Shown here: one piece after another, positions 1 through 7,740 of the stretch | Layout: each line of letters begins with the position of its first letter | Numbering within the stretch: position 1 is the stretch's first letter | Assembly (NCBI GenBank): GCA_902782905.1 | Contig: CACZPB010000186.1 | Coordinates: 1-16,187, forward strand | DNA from: an uncultured bacterium | Lineage (GTDB): Bacteria; Cyanobacteriota; Vampirovibrionia; Gastranaerophilales; Gastranaerophilaceae | DNA: 16,187 nt | Direction: 5' to 3' | The notes under the pieces: generated by a model | Seen by the model: only the letters and a program-made list of their open reading frames with translations | Told to the model about the DNA's origin: nothing | The model's database searches: none | Program-made: the position numbers and the translations under genes

Positions 1-958
1 CAAAAAGAATTCCTATGAATCCAAAATATTTTCCACCCAGAATTAATGATAAGAAAATAATTGTCGGATGCAAATCCATTAGCTTGCTAAAAGCATAAGG
101 TCTAACCAAATTATTTTCTATAAGTTGTGCTGCAACCATAACAATTAGTGTTGTAATAAGTACTTTTGCACCGAATTCATAAACACCTATCAAACAAATT
201 ACAATTGCAATAGCAGGCCCTACAACAGGAACTATGTCCAAAATTGCAGCTATTATTGCGATAGAAATTGCATAAGGGTTTTGCAATATCAATAAACCGA
301 CTGCGTTTACAACAAAAACGCTTAATACAGCCATTGTTTGCGCAAATACATATCCGCCCATTTTTGAAGAAATATTGTCAATAATTTCTTCAGTTCTGTC
401 TTTTATATTTAACGGAAAATATTTCAAAACGGTTTCTTTAATACTCTTTTTATCCTGCATAAAGAAAAACAAAAAGATTAAACCCGTTAAACAATATGCA
501 AAACTTGAACCCATGCCTTTTAGTAAACCTGCAACATAATCTATCGCACCTTCGGTAGAACTTGCCATAGAAGCAGTCATTCCATCAATATCCAACTTTG
601 TTATACCTAATGTGTGACATAAGGCACTGCCCTTAATGGCTTCATCTAAATTTTTAACATAATTAGGATATTCTTTAATTAATTCACTAATTTGATACGC
701 ACCCAACATAAATATGAATGTCAGTAATAAACCTAATATAGACAATGCCCCAAATAATACAATACATGTAGCTGCTGGTCTTGGCATTTTCTTTTCTAAT
801 TTATCAACAATAGGGTTAAGAGAGCAAGCAAATACTAATGATATAAATAGCATTATTGCTACATCAACATTTGTAAACATAAAATACAAAAATAAAACAA
901 TAAAAAATCCAAAAAGAATAGTATTAATTGGAATTTCATTATTAAACAGTCTTATCAT
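1..958 (-). CDS. AI-2E family transporter (PerM-like permease), C-terminus cut by window edge
   Basis: This is a polytopic inner-membrane protein of the AI-2E transporter family (PF01594), whose members export or exchange small molecules or ions; the substrate here cannot be told. About 319 residues are present. The N-terminus has hydrophobic segments (residues ~13-48 and ~60-88), then a soluble stretch (~90-150), then several membrane segments. Two family signatures are visible: DIVPVVGP, and an ENNLVRP...MDLHP block near the cut. The ATG at 956-958 is preceded by a very strong Shine-Dalgarno (AGGAGGAA on the minus strand, 962-969). A promoter with a 17-base spacer lies upstream (990-1018), so it is probably its own transcription unit. 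The reading frame is open to base 1 and the last predicted helix is incomplete. The family call is confident, the transported compound unknown. Confidence 0.9.
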   Translation of the reverse strand, partial: MIRLFNNEIPINTILFGFFIVLFLYFMFTNVDVAIMLFISLVFACSLNPIVDKLEKKMPRPAATCIVLFGALSILGLLLTFIFMLGAYQISELIKEYPNYVKNLDEAIKGSALCHTLGITKLDIDGMTASMASSTEGAIDYVAGLLKGMGSSFAYCLTGLIFLFFFMQDKKSIKETVLKYFPLNIKDRTEEIIDNISSKMGGYVFAQTMAVLSVFVVNAVGLLILQNPYAISIAIIAAILDIVPVVGPAIAIVICLIGVYEFGAKVLITTLIVMVAAQLIENNLVRPYAFSKLMDLHPTIIFLSLILGGKYFGFIGILF

Positions 959-989
959 ATTTCCTCCTATTAACCTTTATAACAAAATA

Positions 990-1018
990 ATCATACACTA
1001 AGTTTAGTTATTATTCAA
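990..1018 (-). promoter_or_regulatory. Sigma70-type promoter for the AI-2E family gene
   Basis: On the minus strand TTGAAT (1013-1018) and TATGAT (990-995) are separated by exactly 17 bases. The -10 carries an extended TG (GTGTATGAT). The start of transcription would fall near 983, giving a leader of about 25 bases that holds the strong ribosome binding site. The spacer contains a small perfect inverted repeat, ACTAA-GT-TTAGT (997-1008), which may be chance or a weak operator. Confidence 0.6.
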
Positions 1019-1072
1019 ATTTTCAATGTGGAAATTAGAACTATACCAGCCAATAAACTAAGTAGATTTAGG

Positions 1073-1750
1073 TTATTCTATATCAAAATTGAAATAAGTA
1101 TCAGGATATGGTTCATTTTCCAATGTAAAATGCCACCATTCAGAGTCTATCCCGTTAAATCCGGCTTTTATCATAGCATCGTGCAAAATTTGGCGATTTT
1201 TCTTCTGCGCTCTCGAAAGTTTTTTATAATCAGGATGAGAGATTTCGCTGAATAAATCAAACGTTCCGCCCATATCAACAAAAGAGCCGTCTTTCTTAAT
1301 AAGAGTCAAATCAACCGTAGAACCTCTTGTATGTCCTGACTTAGATGCAATATACTGTCCCTTAAGCAAATCAGATTTTCTCAAATTTGGATAAAATGAT
1401 TTGTCTCCTGCATCATTCGGATTATTTATCCATTCTACAAAATTATCAACTGCTTTTTGCGGTCTGTAGCTGTCCCAAATGAGCAATCTGTACCCCTGCT
1501 TACGTAAGTTATCCGCAGCAGATGCCAACGCATTTGCTCCTTCTTTTGTCATATACGCAATCGGAGCATTGTAACCCCTTATCTTATTACCGGTAAAATT
1601 ATATGATGAATAATACCTTATATCATACGCTGCATCATTAATTACAGTGTAAATTGGTAAAAAATCACTCTTATCATAGGATATTTGCGAAGCATCTGAT
1701 ACTAATACAAAACTTAAAAATACCAGAATTGTCGTCAAAAATTTTTTCAT
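1073..1750 (-). CDS. VanX-type D-Ala-D-Ala dipeptidase (peptidase M15D), exported
   Basis: This zinc dipeptidase should hydrolyse D-Ala-D-Ala. The whole VanX active site can be read in a 225-residue protein: DSYRP (Arg96, like VanX Arg71), SGHTRGSTVD (zinc ligands His140 and Asp147, like His116 and Asp123), and EWWH (Glu204 base and zinc ligand His207, like Glu181 and His184). Residues 1-20 form a signal peptide (MKKF, hydrophobic core, SDA), which suggests a periplasmic enzyme unlike cytoplasmic VanX of resistant Gram-positives. There is no vanH or vanA ligase beside it, so a role in recycling or using peptidoglycan-derived D-Ala-D-Ala is more likely than glycopeptide resistance. I chose the ATG at 1750 over an in-frame GTG at 1768 because it starts the signal peptide cleanly. 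Neither start has a Shine-Dalgarno. Confidence 0.9.
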   Translation of the reverse strand: MKKFLTTILVFLSFVLVSDASQISYDKSDFLPIYTVINDAAYDIRYYSSYNFTGNKIRGYNAPIAYMTKEGANALASAADNLRKQGYRLLIWDSYRPQKAVDNFVEWINNPNDAGDKSFYPNLRKSDLLKGQYIASKSGHTRGSTVDLTLIKKDGSFVDMGGTFDLFSEISHPDYKKLSRAQKKNRQILHDAMIKAGFNGIDSEWWHFTLENEPYPDTYFNFDIE

Positions 1751-1759
1751 AATGCATGA

Positions 1760-1788
1760 TTTTAACACACATTGTATAGTTTTATCAA
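1760..1788 (-). promoter_or_regulatory. Promoter of the VanX-like gene, possibly giving a leaderless mRNA
   Basis: Minus-strand TTGATA (1783-1788) and TTAAAA (1760-1765) are separated by 17 bases. Only 9 bases lie between the -10 and the preferred ATG at 1750, so transcription would start at or within a base or two of the ATG. This agrees with the lack of a ribosome binding site, but the region is so AT-rich that -10-like boxes also arise by chance. Confidence 0.45.
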
Positions 1789-1838
1789 CATTTATTTATT
1801 AAATTATATAATTTTTTTGTATTTGCAGATACAGATTT

Positions 1839-1868
1839 TTGCTTTTTTATTGTAAGATATACTATACA
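1839..1868 (+). promoter_or_regulatory. Possible promoter of the preA-like gene
   Basis: TTGCTT (1839-1844) and TATACA (1863-1868) are spaced by 18 bases, and a second -10-like TATACT overlaps at 1858-1863. The leader would be very short, since the AGGAG ribosome binding site is at 1875-1879. The surrounding sequence is A/T-rich enough that this is tentative. Confidence 0.35.
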
Positions 1869-1888
1869 AATGATAGGAGTAATATAAT

Positions 1889-3070
1889 ATGGCATCACTA
1901 AAAACATCCGTTCATGGAATAGATTTTGAAAATCCATTTTTACTGGCATCTGCACCTCCGACTGCACTTGTTGAAAGCATTGATAAAGCGTTTTCTTTAG
2001 GGTGGGGCGGAGCCGTTATTAAAACAATCACTCCAGATGACTTAGAGATGTTTGAAGCAAGCCCGAGATATACAACTATAAAAGAAAAAAATAAGGTTAT
2101 AGGTTTTCAAAATATAGAACTTTTAAGCCACGAAACCGTTAAATACTGGTGCGACGGAATTAGATTTTTAAAAGAAAAGCACCCTACTAAAGTTATAATC
2201 GCAAGCATAATGGCTCCTGTTGAAAGAGAAGAATGGCAAAGTCTTGTTAAAATACTGAATGATACGCCAATAGATGCGTTTGAATTGAATTTTTCTTGCC
2301 CTCATGGAATGCCGGAAAGAAATATTGGTATGGCAATCGGCACAAGTGCGGAAATATCAATTCTTATAACTTCGTGGGTAAAATCCGTAGCTAAAAAACC
2401 TGTGTTTGTTAAATTAACTCCTAACGTAACCGACATAACTTGGATAGCGAATGCGGTAGAAAGAGCCGGTGCTGACGGTTTTGCAGCAATTAATACGGTA
2501 CAAGGCTTTATGGGAATAAATCTGGATACTCTTGAACCGAATCTTTGTATTGACGGACACACAACTTTCGGAGGATGTTCTGGCGAAATAGTCAAACCAA
2601 TCGGATTGCGATGTGTTGCTCAAATAAGACAAAAATCTACACTACCCATATTAGGAATGGGCGGCATTTCAAACTGGCAAGATGCAGCCCAGTATATTGC
2701 CGCAGGCTCAGATGTCGTCCAAATCTGTACAGAAGTCATGATAAACGGTTATGTAATTATAAATAAATTAAAATCAGGCTTGCTTAATTATTTGGAAGAA
2801 AAGGGAATGAGCAACATTTCAGAGCTCAAAAATGCAGCTGTTTCAAAAATTACTTCACATAATGACTTAAACAAAAATTATCACATCTATCCGCAAGTAG
2901 ACAAGAACAAGTGCATTCAGTGCGGCAAATGTGTTACAATTTGCTCTGAGTCTGAACATAGCGCACTGAGCAAAGCAGACAACCAAATTGAAGTTAACAG
3001 AAATAATTGCGTTGGCTGTTCTTTGTGTTCACACGTATGTACACAAAATGCAATAACAATGCAGACATAA
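1889..3070 (+). CDS. preA: PreA-like dihydropyrimidine dehydrogenase subunit (DHOD fold plus 4Fe-4S ferredoxin tail)
   Basis: The protein matches the catalytic subunit of NAD-dependent dihydropyrimidine dehydrogenase, which reduces uracil and thymine (or runs in reverse). Residues ~1-300 form an FMN-binding dihydroorotate-dehydrogenase barrel. NFSCPHGMPER holds the catalytic cysteine (Cys137), TPNVTDI and NTVQGFMG resemble eukaryotic DPD closely, and GMGGISNWQDA is the FMN phosphate site. The C-terminus (~335-393) carries two 4Fe-4S motifs, CIQCGKCVTIC and CVGCSLCSHVC. The length (393) fits E. coli PreA (411). The partner flavoprotein PreT is not next to it: both neighbours lie on the other strand and encode unrelated enzymes. 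The start has AGGAG at 1875-1879, nine bases before the ATG. The family is secure. Whether the substrate is a pyrimidine is less so, because a lone PreA could take electrons from another donor. Confidence 0.85.
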   Translation: MASLKTSVHGIDFENPFLLASAPPTALVESIDKAFSLGWGGAVIKTITPDDLEMFEASPRYTTIKEKNKVIGFQNIELLSHETVKYWCDGIRFLKEKHPTKVIIASIMAPVEREEWQSLVKILNDTPIDAFELNFSCPHGMPERNIGMAIGTSAEISILITSWVKSVAKKPVFVKLTPNVTDITWIANAVERAGADGFAAINTVQGFMGINLDTLEPNLCIDGHTTFGGCSGEIVKPIGLRCVAQIRQKSTLPILGMGGISNWQDAAQYIAAGSDVVQICTEVMINGYVIINKLKSGLLNYLEEKGMSNISELKNAAVSKITSHNDLNKNYHIYPQVDKNKCIQCGKCVTICSESEHSALSKADNQIEVNRNNCVGCSLCSHVCTQNAITMQT

Positions 3071-3158
3071 TAACATAGTTGGCAAAAGATGAATTATTGC
3101 ATACCGGAATATATAAACAGCTGCAAAGAAATAGATAAACCCTCGATATAAGCTGCTA

Positions 3159-3893
3159 TCAAGCCCATCCACATTCTATTAAACACAAATCTTCATTCTG
3201 AGAATTTTTTACAGCATGCAGCGTAGTTTTGTCATCTTTAAATTCCAACAAAGAAGTTATTTTTTCTCCGTACTTAGCTTCTTTTTTATAAACCATATCA
3301 AGAGTTTTGATTTTATGAGTATTCTTAAATTCGAAACTAAGCGGCTCAAATGCCCAAACAATATAGTTTCCGTTATTAGCGTGTCCGTTTACATCCAAAT
3401 CATTATATCTGACTTCAAACTCTTTAGTTAAGACAGGTTCTTTTATTTGACCTATTTTAGAAAATGCCAAATCTCCATCACGTTTTTCAAAAGGAGGCAT
3501 ATATGGACAGTTCTCTAATGCTTGCCCCACAGGTACCATTGTACGATTTTCCACATCTACAATTGACCACATACTTGACATTCTTGCCAAAACTTTTTCG
3601 CCTCTCGAGAGTTCAAAATCACGAAAAGCGAACAATTTATTATATCCTCTGGGTTCTGTTGTCAGAGTAAGTTCTTGTACATCAAAAGGGTATTCTTCAA
3701 ACTCCATTCTATACTTTAAAAGAAACCAAGCGTAATTTTTAGGATGAATAAATGAATATCCAAAACCTTTATCTTCTGCGTTTTTACTTGCAATATCCTG
3801 TAAAAAGTTTAAAAGCGCATACGGCTTCATTGCAAGGTTCTGGTCAGTTTCAGAATATTTTATTATAATATTTTCTGAGTATTTGTTTTCCAT
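3159..3893 (-). CDS. Acyl-ACP thioesterase (FatA/FatB-like double hotdog)
   Basis: This predicted cytoplasmic enzyme releases free fatty acid from acyl-carrier protein. The 244 residues are the size of a bacterial Acyl-ACP_TE (PF01643) protein with two hotdog domains. The N-terminal domain has YSETDQNLAMKPYALLNFLQD; the second has VRYNDLDVNGHANNGNY (161-177), in which Asp167, Asn169 and His171 match the catalytic Asp-Asn-His set of plant FatB. There is no signal peptide or membrane segment. No ribosome binding site is seen before the ATG at 3893. A -10-like TAAAAT (3901-3906, minus strand) ends 7 bases before it, so the message may be leaderless. It is divergent from the substrate-binding/TolC fusion gene with 103 bases between. 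The family is confident, chain-length preference unknown. Confidence 0.85.
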   Translation of the reverse strand: MENKYSENIIIKYSETDQNLAMKPYALLNFLQDIASKNAEDKGFGYSFIHPKNYAWFLLKYRMEFEEYPFDVQELTLTTEPRGYNKLFAFRDFELSRGEKVLARMSSMWSIVDVENRTMVPVGQALENCPYMPPFEKRDGDLAFSKIGQIKEPVLTKEFEVRYNDLDVNGHANNGNYIVWAFEPLSFEFKNTHKIKTLDMVYKKEAKYGEKITSLLEFKDDKTTLHAVKNSQNEDLCLIECGWA

Positions 3894-3918
3894 ATTGTTA
3901 ATTTTATCATAAAAAACT

Positions 3919-3947
3919 TTGACATAATAATTCTTTGTTGGTATATT
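3919..3947 (+). promoter_or_regulatory. Near-consensus sigma70-type promoter of the substrate-binding/TolC fusion gene
   Basis: A perfect TTGACA (3919-3924) and TATATT (3942-3947) are separated by the optimal 17 bases. Transcription would begin near 3954, leaving a leader of about 45 bases with the AGGAG ribosome binding site. This is the best promoter in the window and predicts strong expression. It sits in the divergent intergenic region shared with the thioesterase gene. Confidence 0.7.
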
Positions 3948-3999
3948 TATTACATAAAATTTAGGGAGTTGTTTTTATTTTTAATTTAGGAGATATGTG

Positions 4000-6474
4000 A
4001 TGAAAAAGATTTTGTGTGGCATACTGTCACTTTTTGTGATGGTTATGTATACAGGTGTTGGCTCTTTTGCTGCTACAACAACGCCGCAAGCAGCGAAACT
4101 AAAGGCTTCACCGAATGCCAAAACAATTGAGCTTGCTTTTGTTTTTGACGGGCCTTCGGATAAAAATGCATCCGTTCTGGAGACATTCCAAAAGACAATT
4201 ACAAGATCACTTTTGCCGGATTTTAAAGCGTCATTCCCAAAAGACTTAGTCTTTACCGGTGACTGGACACAAAAAGGAGCAATTGCAGCTTCTGATAAAG
4301 CCCTTGCTTCACGGGCAAGAATGGTCATTTCGCTTGGTTATATGTCAAGTGAGTACTATGTAGACAAGAAAAATAAAACAAAATACGTAGTTACAATTGA
4401 TCAATACGGAATCCGAAATTTCGGCGACAAATTCTTTAACCCGATACAACAAGCGGCTAATGATTTTGCCACATTCAAAGTTTTGGTTCCAAAAATTCAG
4501 AAAACTGCAATCTTAATGAATGAAAGCTACTATAAAACAAACAAAAACTGGCAAGATAGCATTGCAAAAAAACTTAAAGAAAAACAATGCGACATAAATT
4601 TTGTAGTAATTCCTGTTAATTCAAATGTACAAGCATCACTATCTAAAATACCTTCAGATGTTGACTCAGTTTTTGTAACGCCTTTATACAACTTGTCTGT
4701 TGAGCAAAGGAAAGAAATCTATAAAACAATTAATAATAGAAAACTTCCAACATTTTCATCTGTCGGACGAGAAGATGTTGATCTGGGAGCAATGCTTGGA
4801 ACTTCAACAATGGATGTTGATAAAAAACTTGCAGAAGCAACATCTTTTAACATCCACGGAGTTCTGCACGGAAAAGCTGTAAAAACGGAAAAAATACCGT
4901 TTTATGATGATAAAGTAATTTTCTATAATTCAGATACAGGAGAACTCGTCGGTTATATGCCGCCTTTAAGACTTTTGAACAACTCTGTTATAATTACGCA
5001 CAAAGAGCTGCCCAAGTATACATTAGGAATGCTATTGGATTCTCTTAATGAAAACAACCTTGATATAGCAAGAAAAAAATATCTGGTTGACGCTGCAAGA
5101 CGTTCTGTAGCAAGTGCCTACTTAAGATATTTACCTACTCTAAGGCTTGATTTGGGCTATCAAACATACAACAGCAGTTACGCTAAATCATACTCAGATG
5201 TTCCGACTAGCGCCGGTGCATTTACAATTGCGATGGATCAGGTAATTTATTCGCCTGATTTGGTTACAAATATTATTGTGAAACATAAAAAACTCAAATT
5301 TGACAAAGCGGAAGCAACCTTAACAAAAGCCAATATGGAATATCTGACAGGAGACTTATACATAGACACTCTAATTTTGGGCAATATGATTAAGGTTCAG
5401 GAGGAATATGTTCAAGAAGTAAGAGAAAATCTTGCTATAGCCAGAGTTAGAGAAAAAACAGGCAAATGCGGATACGAAGAAGTTCTTAGATGGGCTGGGG
5501 AAGTAAGTGAGGCTGAGAAAAAACTTCTTAATATGCAAGCTGACTATAAAAATATCAAAGTTCATATCAATAAACTTTTGAACAAAGACCAAAAAGCAAA
5601 CTTTGATTTTGCTCCGCTTACAGCCAATGACCCCGCATTCTTTACATCTGATTTACACATAATTGATCACGTACGTAATCCGGAAAAGCTTGAGAAATTT
5701 ACGCAAATGCTGGTTGATGAGGTTATATACCTTTCTCCTGAAACAACAAAGCTGAAAGCAGCCATCGCTATGAAAAAAGCTGAAATGTCCAATTTTGCAC
5801 AAAAATTCATAATGCCGAATGCGAAGATGTCTTTAGAATATACAAGACAGTTCGGTAGAAATCTGCCTTACGAGACATCCGGTAACAATCAGATGAAAGC
5901 AGCTTCTGCAAGTTTGGCTGCATCAGGTTTGCCTTTTGTTCCTTATGCTGGAAACCCGTTAGGAGCGTGGATGAACTCGCCATATTTGGGCTTGGATGAA
6001 AGCTCTCTTCGCTTCTTCATAGGTGCGCAGTGGAAACCAATCGAGGGAGGGCACAAAATTGCTGAAATCGGAAGATGCAAAGCTGAATTGAATGAATTGA
6101 ATGCATATTTAGAAGAAGTTAATACAGAAATTGAAATGCAAGTTCGCTCAGTTGTAAACAGAGCCATTTCAAAATATTTCATGATAGAAAAATCCTATAA
6201 AGCTATGTTTGCTCAAGCTGAAAACTATCAAACTGTAAAAGCAAAATACCTTATGGGCGAAGTTCCTATAAACCAACTGGCAGACGCTCAGGATTTATAT
6301 TTCAAATCTAAACTTGATGCACTTAATTCGCAATATGAATTCTTTAAAGAACTAATCTGGGTGCAAAGAGGTTTGATATCTGTAAATTGGACTCACGCAA
6401 GTGACGATGCAAAAAAATGGATTAAAGGAATTCCTGCAATATTACCGGCTGAACCCGATTTCAACTTGCTATAA
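4000..6474 (+). CDS. Fusion of ABC-type substrate-binding domain and TolC-like outer-membrane channel
   Basis: The 824-residue protein has a signal peptide (MKKILCGILS... to GSFA, ~1-24), no lipobox, and two parts. Residues ~38-315 look like the periplasmic ABC substrate-binding fold (PF04392 type): alternating beta-alpha units such as TAILMNESYY, DVDSVFVTPLYN and LPTFSSVGREDVDLGAMLG. From ~339 the protein is a TolC/outer-membrane efflux protein with two halves: YTLGMLLDSLNENNLDIA opens the first, and a second repeat begins near 578 (ETTKLKAAIAMKKAEM). The halves have long coiled-coil helices and short strands. The likely role is export or uptake through a trimeric outer-membrane channel whose periplasmic side carries three ligand-sensing domains. 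No inner-membrane pump or adaptor gene is adjacent. I chose the ATG at 4000 over the GTG at 3997 because AGGAG (3988-3992) is seven bases away. The gene appears monocistronic. The TolC part is more certain than the substrate-binding part. Confidence 0.8.
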   Translation: MKKILCGILSLFVMVMYTGVGSFAATTTPQAAKLKASPNAKTIELAFVFDGPSDKNASVLETFQKTITRSLLPDFKASFPKDLVFTGDWTQKGAIAASDKALASRARMVISLGYMSSEYYVDKKNKTKYVVTIDQYGIRNFGDKFFNPIQQAANDFATFKVLVPKIQKTAILMNESYYKTNKNWQDSIAKKLKEKQCDINFVVIPVNSNVQASLSKIPSDVDSVFVTPLYNLSVEQRKEIYKTINNRKLPTFSSVGREDVDLGAMLGTSTMDVDKKLAEATSFNIHGVLHGKAVKTEKIPFYDDKVIFYNSDTGELVGYMPPLRLLNNSVIITHKELPKYTLGMLLDSLNENNLDIARKKYLVDAARRSVASAYLRYLPTLRLDLGYQTYNSSYAKSYSDVPTSAGAFTIAMDQVIYSPDLVTNIIVKHKKLKFDKAEATLTKANMEYLTGDLYIDTLILGNMIKVQEEYVQEVRENLAIARVREKTGKCGYEEVLRWAGEVSEAEKKLLNMQADYKNIKVHINKLLNKDQKANFDFAPLTANDPAFFTSDLHIIDHVRNPEKLEKFTQMLVDEVIYLSPETTKLKAAIAMKKAEMSNFAQKFIMPNAKMSLEYTRQFGRNLPYETSGNNQMKAASASLAASGLPFVPYAGNPLGAWMNSPYLGLDESSLRFFIGAQWKPIEGGHKIAEIGRCKAELNELNAYLEEVNTEIEMQVRSVVNRAISKYFMIEKSYKAMFAQAENYQTVKAKYLMGEVPINQLADAQDLYFKSKLDALNSQYEFFKELIWVQRGLISVNWTHASDDAKKWIKGIPAILPAEPDFNLL

Positions 6475-6477
6475 AAT

Positions 6478-6514
6478 AAAAAATCCCTGTTCTAATTTTG
6501 AACAGGGATTTTTT
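6478..6514. terminator. Bidirectional intrinsic terminator
   Basis: A perfect 15-base inverted repeat (6478-6492 and 6500-6514) contains the GC-rich core ATCCCTGTTC / GAACAGGGAT with a 7-base loop, an A tract on the left and a T tract on the right. It serves both the TolC fusion gene, which ends three bases before it, and the convergent folE2 operon. The last bases of the right arm overlap the stop codon of the hydrolase pseudogene (6513-6515). Confidence 0.92.
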
Positions 6515-7739
6515 ATTTTGCATTAATCAATTGAACTGTTGCAAGAATCAGCGGAGCAATACCTTTAGCATCGTCTTGAAGATATCCCCAATATTTCCCG
6601 TAATCAGAAACAACATTTTTGACATTTGAGGCTATGTATATGTCCTTTAAGTATAAATTTTTATATTTATTTGTTTTTAATTTGTTGTTTACGATTCCAT
6701 TAAAAGCTCTTATTCCTGCTTTTTTATATTTTTCATCTGACACCAAACCAAGATTATATGCTCTTAGAAGCGAATATGCCATCATGGCAGAACCGGAGGT
6801 CTCCAATTTATTGTAATCGTGTGTACCTACAGGATAAACGATATTGTACCACATACCGGTTGACCAATCTTGATAGTTTAGCATGGCATCAAAAAATTCT
6901 TTGAGCTGAGTTTTCATAACTTCTTTTTTTTCACCCTCATCCATGAGTGCAAGCATATCTACTTGCGCCATAGCATACCAACCGACCCCGCGCAGCCATA
7001 CAACACCGTTTGGCCTACCGTCTTCCGAACAGCCATGATAATATAAACCAACTTCGTTCTTCATGTTTTTTGCGACCCACTGCATTTTTTGGTATGCCGA
7101 CTCTAAATCTTATGGAGAGTGGTTCATTACTGAATATTCGGTAAGAAATACAGCGGAACTGTATAATCCGTCAAGAGCAAACGGAAAGTCACTCCACGCT
7201 TTTACACCTGTATTCTTATGTCTGTAATTCCCGCCACAGAGAGATAGAACATCAAAGCTATGCAAATAATTATAAAAATGCTCAATTGCATAGTAATACT
7301 TTTTCGCGTATTTGCTGTCTCCCATATAAAAAAGGGTTCTTACAGGCATAATTTTATCCAAACTTGCATGTCTGTTTATACGAATATTAAATTTATGTTT
7401 TACTCTGACATTACCTTTCGGGCTTATGTTATCAAAATAATATTTCTCTACATATTTATCATAAAATCCTGTTTGATAAAGTGCGTACATCATCAAACCG
7501 TTATAATACTTCCACTTATAATCACTAAATTCCTTATCCCAGGTAAAGGGCTCATTTAGTGCTGACATATCATTGCTTATATTATCTCTTACCAATTCTT
7601 TTGTGTATTTCTGAACTTTATTAATATTCCTTTGAGTGTAATAATTGCTGCTCAGCGAAAAATTAATATATAAAAAATAACCAACAACTACTATAAAAAT
7701 CGCTGAAATTGCTACTATTATTATTTTTGCTTTATTCAT
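6513..7739 (-). pseudogene. Membrane-anchored GH88/GH105-like unsaturated glucuronyl hydrolase, broken by an in-frame TAA
   Basis: Two pieces in the same frame make one protein of about 408 codons, the usual size for this family, interrupted by a TAA at 7110-7112 (codon 210). Eight more sense codons join the stop to the downstream piece, so this is a nonsense change and not a frameshift. Residues 6-27 are an N-terminal membrane anchor; the rest would lie in the periplasm as an alpha/alpha barrel. Before the stop, WSDFPFALDGLYSSAVF carries the conserved Asp (Asp190) of the GH105 DGLY motif. After it come GLYYHGCSEDG and WLRGVGWYAMAQVDML, both typical of the family. Such enzymes remove unsaturated uronic acids from pectin or glycosaminoglycan fragments. 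The ATG begins one base after the folE2 stop, so translation is coupled. It is either a recent pseudogene or an assembly error, because both halves still look well conserved. Confidence 0.8.
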
Positions 7740-7740
7740 T

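Noticed and set aside
714..1001. Plus-strand open frame of 95 codons at the left end
   Set aside because: It is the complement of the AI-2E family permease, which has clear family motifs, a strong ribosome binding site and a promoter on the minus strand.
3071..3158. Possible terminator between the convergent preA-like and thioesterase genes
   Set aside because: I found no stem with a T tract; only short chance repeats such as CAGCTGC.
3464..3670. Plus-strand open frame opposite the thioesterase
   Set aside because: No ribosome binding site and no family motifs; the minus-strand frame has the double-hotdog catalytic motif.
6513..7739. Stop-codon recoding (TAA read as an amino acid) to explain the split hydrolase
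   Set aside because: Other genes in the window end normally at TAA (for example the preA-like gene, aroQ and the secretin), so the standard code applies.
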